Shown one piece after another: positions 1-5,365 of a stretch of DNA of 5,365 nucleotides; within the stretch, counting starts at the first letter, position 1, and each line of letters begins with the position of its first letter. The stretch comes from an uncultured Methylophilaceae bacterium (GTDB lineage: Bacteria > Pseudomonadota > Gammaproteobacteria > Burkholderiales > Methylophilaceae): NCBI GenBank assembly GCA_938084195.1, contig CALKDJ010000185.1, positions 1 to 5,365 on the forward strand, in the 5' to 3' direction. The notes beneath the pieces are model-generated. The model ran no database searches. It was not told the DNA's origin and saw nothing but the letters and a program-made list of their open reading frames with translations. Position numbers and translations under genes: made by a program.

Positions 1-211
1 TATTTTTATGAATAATTTTTTTATCTGCGATTCTATCAATGATCGCAACATTTTCTTTGTAAGTTTCAATTGCAGCTTTTTTGTCCCCACCTTCAATTAC
101 CTTAGTAATTTTTTTTATTTCAGTCCTAAAAATTGATCGAAGACTAGCATTATGTGCTCTTTGAGAGTCATTTTGTCTTGCACGTTTTTTGGCTTGTGCT
201 GTGTTTGCCAT
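1..211 (-). CDS. rpsT: 30S ribosomal protein S20 (C-terminus cut by window edge)
   Basis: S20 is a primary 16S rRNA-binding protein of the small ribosomal subunit. Reading the minus strand from the ATG at 211-209 gives 70 uninterrupted codons before the left edge. The protein starts [13 protein letters not shown] and contains HNASLRS at residues 20-26, an RTEIKK segment at 29-34, and IIHKN at 66-70. These match the known S20 pattern of a basic N-terminal helix followed by a helical bundle. The family is about 87 residues long, so roughly 17 C-terminal residues and the stop lie outside the window. The start is secure: it gives the conserved MAN N-terminus and has a Shine-Dalgarno sequence 9 bases upstream. 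The MANTAQA form resembles betaproteobacterial S20. The gene is transcribed away from murJ from its own promoter. No frameshift or odd residue was seen in the visible part. Confidence 0.96.
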   Translation of the reverse strand, partial: MANTAQAKKRARQNDSQRAHNASLRSIFRTEIKKITKVIEGGDKKAAIETYKENVAIIDRIADKKIIHKN

Positions 212-220
212 AAATTAAGT

Positions 221-226
221 TTCCTT
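221..226 (-). promoter_or_regulatory. Shine-Dalgarno site of rpsT
   Basis: On the minus strand the sequence AAGGAA lies 9 bases upstream of the rpsT ATG, within ATAAGGAAACTTAATTTATG. It is complementary to the 16S rRNA 3' end and fixes the S20 start. It is the only strong ribosome binding site in the window. Confidence 0.85.
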
Positions 227-251
227 ATATACATATTAAAAATAACCCCGT

Positions 252-280
252 ATTCTATCTATTTTTCATTGGATATTCAA
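252..280 (-). promoter_or_regulatory. Sigma70-type promoter of rpsT
   Basis: On the minus strand there is a -35 element TTGAAT (280-275; 4 of 6 consensus bases), an exact 17-base spacer, and a -10 element TAGAAT (257-252; 5 of 6). The bases just downstream of the -10 read ACGGGG, a G+C-rich discriminator in an otherwise AT-rich region. Upstream of the -35 lies an A/T-rich tract (about 283-303) that could act as an UP element. Transcription would begin near 244-246, giving a leader of about 35 bases that contains the Shine-Dalgarno site. A strong core promoter with a G+C-rich discriminator is typical of ribosomal genes under stringent (ppGpp) control. Stringent control here is inference; the elements themselves are directly visible. 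Confidence 0.7.
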
Positions 281-298
281 GAAGAAACGATTTAAATT

Positions 299-328
299 TT
301 TAGATTACATCTTTAAAAAAAATATGAT
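299..328 (+). promoter_or_regulatory. Candidate promoter of the murJ-ribF-ileS operon
   Basis: A -10-like TATGAT (323-328; 5 of 6 consensus bases) is preceded, after 18 bases, by a -35-like TTTAGA (299-304; 4 of 6). Transcription would start near 335, leaving about 27 bases before the murJ ATG. It lies back-to-back with the rpsT promoter, with the two -35 boxes 18 bases apart. In such AT-rich DNA these matches arise easily by chance, and the -35 is weak, so this is only the best candidate in the gap. An additional promoter upstream of the window or within rpsT cannot be excluded. Confidence 0.4.
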
Positions 329-361
329 CATCAATATCGCAGATTTGATAAACTAACCACC

Positions 362-1900
362 ATGGTAAATCTAGCAAAATCTTTAGTAGGGGTAGGAGGA
401 ATGACAGTTCTTTCAAGGATTTTAGGATTCTTGAGAGATATCATAATAGCAAGGATTTTTGGTGTAGGTATTGCTACAGACGCTTTCTTTGTTGCATTTA
501 AAATTCCTAACTTACTTCGTAGAATTTCTGCTGAAGGAGCATTTACTCAAGCTTTCGTTCCAATTCTTTCAGAATATAAGTCAAATAAAACAGCAATAGA
601 TACAGCTTTATTGATAAATAAGGTTGCAACATTGCTGGGATTATTTTTAATTGGGTTAACCATCTTGGGAGTATTAGGAGCCCCATGGCTTATATATATC
701 AGTGCACCAGGTTTTATTTCCGACCCAGAAAAATTTAATTTGACTGTGGAGATGTTGCAAATCACGTTTCCCTATATATTTTTTATCTCACTAGTATCCA
801 TGGCTGGTGGCATTCTTAATTCTTATGGAAAATTTTTGGTGCCTGCTTTTACACCGGTATGGTTAAACGTGAGCTTTATAATAGGAGCATTATACTTTTC
901 AGATAGCTTTTCTCAGCCAGCCTTTGTTTTAGCCTGGGCTGTTTTTATAGGGGGCGTGCTCCAATTATTATTTCAAATACCTTTTTTAAAACAAATCGGT
1001 TTATTACCTAAGCTAGATTTAAAAGTAAATGATCCAGGAGTTTGGAGAATCACTAGGCTAATGGGCCCAGCAATATTGGGAGTATCAGTCACACAAATAT
1101 CATTATTAATAAATACAGTTTTCGCATCATTTTTAGCTGTTGGAAGTGTCTCTTGGTTGTATTATGCAGATCGTTTAATGGAATTTCCTGTCGGGGTTCT
1201 TGGCGTAGCTTTAAGTACTATTCTTTTGCCTAATTTATCTGGTAGCATTTCATCCAAAAATAATAAGGAATATTCTAGTTTAGTTAATTGGGGTTTGAAG
1301 TTATCAGTATTATTAGCAGCTCCAGCAGCTTTAGGTTTATTTATTCTAGCTATTCCTTTAATAACTACGCTTTTCTTTTATGGAGCATTCACTGAATACG
1401 ATGTAACTATGACTCGATATGCTTTATCTGCTTACAGTATTGGTCTAGTTGCGTTAATTTTAATTAAAGTTCTTGCCCCGGCTTTTTATGCGCAAAAGAA
1501 TATTAAAACTCCAGTAAAGATTGCAATTTTTACGTTATTTTGTACACAATTAATGAATATGATTTTTATAGGGTTTTTTGGACATGCAGGACTAGCTCTT
1601 GCAATTGCGTTAGGAGCTTGTATCAATGCTGGTTTACTCTTTTTTTATTTAATAAAAGATAAAGTATTTGTAATTGAGGGCGGATGGATTATTTTTTTAA
1701 TCAAAATTTTATTCGGATTAATTGTTATGACTGGAAGCCTTTATTATTTTAAAGATGCATCAGAAATGTGGCTAAATTATTCGGCATGGGAAAAAATTTA
1801 TAATTTATTATTCTTGATTTTTATTGGAATGGTTTCATATTTTGCTTCATTGAAAATAATGGGAATAAATTTATCTGATTTTACTAAAAAATTATCTTAA
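362..1900 (+). CDS. murJ: Lipid II flippase MurJ (MviN family)
   Basis: MurJ moves lipid II, the lipid-linked peptidoglycan precursor, from the inner to the outer face of the cytoplasmic membrane. The 512-residue protein is full length (E. coli MurJ is 511) and aligns with it throughout by recall. It is hydrophobic along its length, with segments consistent with the family's 14 membrane helices (for example about 88-115, 133-155, 235-260, 311-338, 354-375, 408-431, 441-463, 480-498). The charged residues known to be essential in the E. coli central cavity (R18, R24, D39, R52, R270) are all present one position later: R19, R25, D40, R53 and R271. R271 sits in YYADRLMEFP. The ATG at 362 is the only usable start, because an in-frame stop lies at 314-316 with no start codon between. 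No Shine-Dalgarno sequence precedes it (AAACTAACCACC). The gene leads a tight cluster, with ribF following 6 bases after its stop. Confidence 0.97.
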   Translation: MVNLAKSLVGVGGMTVLSRILGFLRDIIIARIFGVGIATDAFFVAFKIPNLLRRISAEGAFTQAFVPILSEYKSNKTAIDTALLINKVATLLGLFLIGLTILGVLGAPWLIYISAPGFISDPEKFNLTVEMLQITFPYIFFISLVSMAGGILNSYGKFLVPAFTPVWLNVSFIIGALYFSDSFSQPAFVLAWAVFIGGVLQLLFQIPFLKQIGLLPKLDLKVNDPGVWRITRLMGPAILGVSVTQISLLINTVFASFLAVGSVSWLYYADRLMEFPVGVLGVALSTILLPNLSGSISSKNNKEYSSLVNWGLKLSVLLAAPAALGLFILAIPLITTLFFYGAFTEYDVTMTRYALSAYSIGLVALILIKVLAPAFYAQKNIKTPVKIAIFTLFCTQLMNMIFIGFFGHAGLALAIALGACINAGLLFFYLIKDKVFVIEGGWIIFLIKILFGLIVMTGSLYYFKDASEMWLNYSAWEKIYNLLFLIFIGMVSYFASLKIMGINLSDFTKKLS

Positions 1901-1906
1901 ATAAGT

Positions 1907-2803
1907 ATGCAAGTTTTTAGACATATTAATCAAAAATATCCCCCATCTTTTCTTACTATAGGAAATTACGATGGTATCAATCTTGGACACCAAGCAATTT
2001 TAAAAAAACTTATAAGTGAATCAAGAAGTAATAATATACTTTCCTCTGTCATGACATTTGAGCCCCATCCTAGGGAATTTTTTTCACCGAAACTAGCACC
2101 AAAGAGAATCATCAGTTTAAGAGAAAAGTTAGAATATTTTGATGAATCAAAAATTGATCAAGTATTTATTGTTAATTTTAATGATGAATTTTCTCGAAAG
2201 TCATATTTAGATTTTATTGAAATATTAAAAAAAAATATTCAAGCCAAAAAAATAATTATAGGAAATGATTTTAGGTTTGGTAAACAACGTGAAGGAAATA
2301 TAGATAAGCTTATAGACAGCGGTGTTGATGTCTGCGTTATGAATAAAATTGAGTATAAGGGTGAGAGAGTATCAAGTACAATAATTCGAGATTCATTAGC
2401 GGTGGGTGATTTAAAGCGTGCTGCTATATTATTGGGAAGATCATATAGTATTTCAGGTAAAGTGGTACATGGTGATAAAAGGGGTAGGGAGATAGGTTTT
2501 CCAACAGCAAATATCCATATGTTTCACAATCGACCTCCATTAAAAGGAGTCTTTGCTGTAAAATTGAATAATATGTATGGAGTTGCAAATTTAGGAGTAA
2601 GACCTACAATAGCAGGTTTTTCAAAGCTTAATCTAGAGGTTCATTTGTTTAATTTTTCCAAAAATATATATGGTAAACATGCACACGTTACTTTTTTGAA
2701 AAAAATACGTGATGAGAAAAAATTTGAAAATATCGATGCATTGAAAAAACAAATTCAAATTGATATTGATAACGTAAAAAAATTTTTTAAAGAATATGAC
2801 TAA
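1907..2803 (+). CDS. ribF: Bifunctional riboflavin kinase / FMN adenylyltransferase (FAD synthetase)
   Basis: This cytoplasmic enzyme phosphorylates riboflavin to FMN and then adenylylates FMN to FAD. The 298 residues are near the usual length of about 305-315. The N-terminal adenylyltransferase domain (about 13-180) shows the nucleotide-binding loop [13 protein letters not shown] (17-29), FEPHPREFF (51-59), GNDFRFG (119-125) and the SSTxxR motif (S156, S157, T158, R161). The C-terminal kinase domain (about 181-298) shows VVHG (186-189), GFPTAN with the PTAN motif at 199-202, GVRPT (230-234), LEVHLF with the presumed catalytic base E244, and KIRDEKKF (266-273). The oddity is N25, where the family has the first His of HxGH; H28 is kept. 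The ATG at 1907 follows the murJ stop by 6 bases with no clear Shine-Dalgarno sequence, suggesting coupling to murJ translation. The 3' end overlaps ileS by 8 bases. The identity is not in doubt; the effect of N25 is unknown. Confidence 0.96.
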   Translation: MQVFRHINQKYPPSFLTIGNYDGINLGHQAILKKLISESRSNNILSSVMTFEPHPREFFSPKLAPKRIISLREKLEYFDESKIDQVFIVNFNDEFSRKSYLDFIEILKKNIQAKKIIIGNDFRFGKQREGNIDKLIDSGVDVCVMNKIEYKGERVSSTIIRDSLAVGDLKRAAILLGRSYSISGKVVHGDKRGREIGFPTANIHMFHNRPPLKGVFAVKLNNMYGVANLGVRPTIAGFSKLNLEVHLFNFSKNIYGKHAHVTFLKKIRDEKKFENIDALKKQIQIDIDNVKKFFKEYD

Positions 2804-5365
2804 AGACAATAAATATAAATTGAATCTGCCGGATACATCATTTCCGATGAGGGGGAATTTAGCAAAAAGAGAGCCGTCTTGGGTTGCTAATTGGAATGAA
2901 AGTAATACCTATAAAAAAATTAGAAATGCACGAGCAGGCAAAACAAAATATATTTTGCATGATGGGCCTCCTTACGCTAATGGTGACATTCATATTGGTC
3001 ATGCAGTTAATAAAATATTAAAAGACTTTATTATTAAATCTAAAACTTTATCTGGTTATGATGCACCGTATGTTCCTGGATGGGATTGCCATGGACTACC
3101 TATTGAGCTGGTGATAGAAAAGAAATATGGTAAAAATATTGATGCCGATAAATTTAGACTTCTCTGTAGAGAATATGCTCTGGAACAGGTAAAAAAACAA
3201 AAAAAGGATTTTGAGCGATTGGGAGTTTTGGGGGATTGGTCTAATCCATACTTAACTTTAGACAAAAAAACAGAAGCAAACACCGTTAGGTCATTAGCAA
3301 AAATTTATGCTAATGGTTTTTTGTACCAAGGAAGCAAGCCTGTTCATTGGTGCACTGAATGTGGATCCGCGCTTGCTGAGGCAGAAGTGGAGTATGAGGA
3401 TAAAACTTCAGAGGTAGTTGATGTTACTTTTATCCTTGATCAAAAAAATTCTGAAACTATTTTTTCGGAAGCAAACAATAAGCCAGTTGCAGCAATAATT
3501 TGGACCACAACTCCATGGACTCTCCCAGCAAATGAGGCAATTAGTGTAAATCCAAAACTTAATTATGGTTTATATGAACTTTCGGATAAATATGTAATTC
3601 TTGCCACAGATTTAGCAGAAATTAATTTATTGAAGTACAAGCAATCTATAAATTTAATTAATAATTTCAAGGGTAAGGAATTAGAAGGATTATTATTTAA
3701 GCATCCATTTCTTAATAAAACAGTACCAATAATATGTGGAGATCATGTAACCACCGAGGCAGGAACTGGTTTAGTACACACTGCTCCAGCTCATGGAATA
3801 GACGATTATGTGGTTGGATCAAAATATAATTTACCTGTTGAAAATCCTGTAGACGAACACGGAAAATTTAAAAGAGATGTACCTCATGTTGCTGGATTGA
3901 GTGTATGGGAATCTAATACCGTCATTATTGCCTTATTAAAGTCAAAGAATGCTCTAGTCTTTGATGAAAAATACACCCATAGCTACCCACATTGTTGGCG
4001 TCATAAAATACCAATAATATTTAGAGCTACACATCAGTGGTTTATTGGTATGAACAACCAAAATAATAATCAACATTCACTAAGAAATTTATCAGATGAT
4101 GCGGTTTCAAATACTAATTTTTTCCCTTCCTGGGGAAAGGCAAGACTTGAGACAATGATAAAGAATAGACCCGATTGGTGTGTATCGAGACAAAGGAATT
4201 GGGGTGTACCTATAACAATGTTTCTTCATAAAGAAACTTCTGAACCCCATCCAGATACTCTTTTATTTTTTGAGAAAATTGCAAAAATGATAGAGCAAGA
4301 TGGAATTGATGCTTGGTTTAATTTAGATATACAAAATTTTTTAGGTAAAGATGCTAAGGATTATAAAAAGGTATCAGATACTCTTGATGTTTGGTTTGAC
4401 TCAGGAACTACACATGAATCAGTTTTACTGCAAAGAGATGATTTATCCCCACAAGCTGATTTATATCTTGAGGGTTCTGATCAGCATCGTGGATGGTTTC
4501 AATCTAGTCTTTTAACTAGCTGTGCCATGAATGAAAAAGCACCCTATAAAGCCCTTCTAACTCACGGCTTTGTTGTTGATGGCCAGGGCTATAAAATGAG
4601 TAAATCTAAAGGAAATGTGATTGCTCCTCAAAAAATTATGGATCAATATGGCGCTGATATTCTTAGACTATGGGTAGCGACTACAGATTATTCAGGTGAA
4701 TTAAATATATCCGACGAGATTCTCAAAAGAGTTGCAGATAGTTATAGACGAATAAGGAATACCTTAAGATTTTTGTGCGCAAATTTAGAGGATTTTGATT
4801 ATAAAAAAAATCTGGTAAAGCCTGAAGAGATGCTTAGTTTAGATCGATTTGCGATCTATAAAGTTGATGAGCTTCAATCTGTTATTTTAGATCATTATGA
4901 AAAATTCGAATTTTACCTAGCTATACAAAAATTTGTAGCGTTTTGCTCAGAAGAATTAGGTGGGTTTCATTTGGATATCCTAAAAGACAGGCTTTATACC
5001 ACCAGTGAAGACTCATTTGCCAGAAGATCTGCACAAACGTCTCTTTATCATATCAGTCATTCATTAATGAGGGTTATGGCTCCTGTATTAAGTTTTACTG
5101 CACATGAATTATGGGAAATCCTTTGCAACGAGAAGGATCAATCAATATTTTCTGACTACTGGTATGAATTACCTAAACATGGTTTAAGTAATGAGGATAT
5201 TAACGACTGGAATAATATTATCAAAGTAAGAGCAGAGGTTAATAAATGGATAGAGGAGGTAAGAGAATCGGGTAAAATCGGATCCTCTTTGCAAGCTCAA
5301 CTAAGAATCAATGCAAATAAAGATATTATGGAGAGTCTGACAAGATTTAAAGATGATTTAAAATT
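2796..5365 (+). CDS. ileS: Isoleucyl-tRNA synthetase (C-terminus cut by window edge)
   Basis: IleRS is a class I synthetase that charges tRNA-Ile and hydrolyses mischarged valine. The frame is open from the ATG at 2796 to the right edge, giving 856 codons of an expected 930-940. The N-terminus [19 protein letters not shown] matches the family and supports this start. Catalytic landmarks are [11 protein letters not shown] ending at residue 69 (HIGH 66-69), [19 protein letters not shown] (560-568) and KMSKS (600-604). The editing domain shows WTTTPWT (236-242) and [16 protein letters not shown], in which D337 corresponds to the conserved editing aspartate. CTEC (186-189) precedes [11 protein letters not shown]. 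The anticodon-binding helical region is present up to about KVRAEVNK (near 810-817). The C-terminal zinc-binding Cys cluster seen in E. coli IleRS would lie beyond the window. The start overlaps the end of ribF by 8 bases (ATGACTAA), with only a weak AAAGA 2 bases before the ATG, so reinitiation after ribF is likely. No frameshift was found at any landmark checked. Confidence 0.97.
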   Translation, partial: MTKDNKYKLNLPDTSFPMRGNLAKREPSWVANWNESNTYKKIRNARAGKTKYILHDGPPYANGDIHIGHAVNKILKDFIIKSKTLSGYDAPYVPGWDCHGLPIELVIEKKYGKNIDADKFRLLCREYALEQVKKQKKDFERLGVLGDWSNPYLTLDKKTEANTVRSLAKIYANGFLYQGSKPVHWCTECGSALAEAEVEYEDKTSEVVDVTFILDQKNSETIFSEANNKPVAAIIWTTTPWTLPANEAISVNPKLNYGLYELSDKYVILATDLAEINLLKYKQSINLINNFKGKELEGLLFKHPFLNKTVPIICGDHVTTEAGTGLVHTAPAHGIDDYVVGSKYNLPVENPVDEHGKFKRDVPHVAGLSVWESNTVIIALLKSKNALVFDEKYTHSYPHCWRHKIPIIFRATHQWFIGMNNQNNNQHSLRNLSDDAVSNTNFFPSWGKARLETMIKNRPDWCVSRQRNWGVPITMFLHKETSEPHPDTLLFFEKIAKMIEQDGIDAWFNLDIQNFLGKDAKDYKKVSDTLDVWFDSGTTHESVLLQRDDLSPQADLYLEGSDQHRGWFQSSLLTSCAMNEKAPYKALLTHGFVVDGQGYKMSKSKGNVIAPQKIMDQYGADILRLWVATTDYSGELNISDEILKRVADSYRRIRNTLRFLCANLEDFDYKKNLVKPEEMLSLDRFAIYKVDELQSVILDHYEKFEFYLAIQKFVAFCSEELGGFHLDILKDRLYTTSEDSFARRSAQTSLYHISHSLMRVMAPVLSFTAHELWEILCNEKDQSIFSDYWYELPKHGLSNEDINDWNNIIKVRAEVNKWIEEVRESGKIGSSLQAQLRINANKDIMESLTRFKDDLK

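Larger units (their letters stand above)
362..5365 (+). other. Probable murJ-ribF-ileS operon
   Basis: Three genes run in the same direction, with a 6-base gap between the first two and an 8-base overlap between the second and third. No hairpin-plus-T-run terminator is visible at either junction, so co-transcription is the simplest reading. In related bacteria ileS is usually followed by lspA; that part, if present, lies outside the window. The grouping is inferred from spacing and not demonstrated. Confidence 0.7.

Noticed and set aside
302..312. Small inverted repeat AGAT-TAC-ATCT followed by a run of A
   Set aside because: The stem is only 4 pairs with a 3-base loop, and extension meets mismatches. 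It does not end a gene on either strand in a way that would suit a terminator, and it overlaps the candidate murJ promoter.
23..345. Inverted 9-base match: ATCTGCGAT at 23-31 and ATCGCAGAT at 337-345
   Set aside because: One copy is inside rpsT coding sequence and the other in the murJ leader. A 9-base match over a few hundred bases is expected by chance fairly often, and no further flanking identity supports it.
356..365. ACCACCATGG at the murJ start, resembling a eukaryotic Kozak context
   Set aside because: The gene and its neighbours are clearly bacterial. The similarity is coincidental and has no role in bacterial initiation.
547..765. Minus-strand open frame of 72 codons inside murJ
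   Set aside because: It lies wholly antisense to a well-conserved murJ segment and its translation resembles no family I recognise. It is a shadow of the real gene.
2227..2235. Run of nine A in ribF, a possible slippage or sequencing-error site
   Set aside because: The reading frame is correct on both sides, with RibF motifs before and after. Such runs are expected in AT-rich coding DNA, and nothing suggests a programmed frameshift.
3056..3283. Minus-strand open frame of 75 codons inside ileS
   Set aside because: It is antisense to the conserved IleS catalytic region just after HIGH, and no family is recognisable in it. It is most likely chance.
1..5365. A previously undescribed system in the window
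   Set aside because: Almost all bases are accounted for by four well-known housekeeping genes, and the only non-coding gaps are 150 and 6 bases. I found no repeats, unknown genes or unusual RNA structure to support a new system.

Overview
The window is an ordinary housekeeping block from an AT-rich bacterial chromosome, roughly one-third G+C by eye. The gene order is rpsT (divergent) | murJ - ribF - ileS, an arrangement known from beta- and gammaproteobacteria. The protein details lean towards a betaproteobacterium. The S20 N-terminus reads [13 protein letters not shown], and the IleS editing domain has the form [16 protein letters not shown] followed further on by AGLSVWESN. High A+T, short spacers and overlapping genes suggest a streamlined genome, for example a planktonic methylophilid (OM43-like). 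That placement is inference from remembered family patterns, not from a search.

Layout: positions 1-211 (minus strand) hold the first 70 codons of rpsT, ribosomal protein S20, which runs off the left edge. Positions 212-361 are the divergent intergenic region. It carries a good sigma70-type promoter and Shine-Dalgarno site for rpsT and a weaker candidate promoter for murJ. Positions 362-1900 encode the complete lipid II flippase MurJ. After 6 bases, 1907-2803 encodes the complete bifunctional riboflavin kinase/FMN adenylyltransferase RibF. Its last 8 bases overlap the start of ileS (2796 to the right edge), isoleucyl-tRNA synthetase, of which 856 codons are visible. The catalytic and editing domains are present; the C-terminal end lies outside the window.

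The three plus-strand genes are so tightly packed that they are most likely one transcript. They serve unrelated core needs: cell-wall precursor export, flavin cofactor synthesis and tRNA charging. No RNA gene, mobile element, CRISPR array, long repeat or terminator hairpin is visible, and I see no novel system. The most notable local oddity is an Asn in place of the first His of the HxGH nucleotidyltransferase motif in RibF. A second is that none of murJ, ribF and ileS has a recognisable Shine-Dalgarno sequence, although rpsT does.
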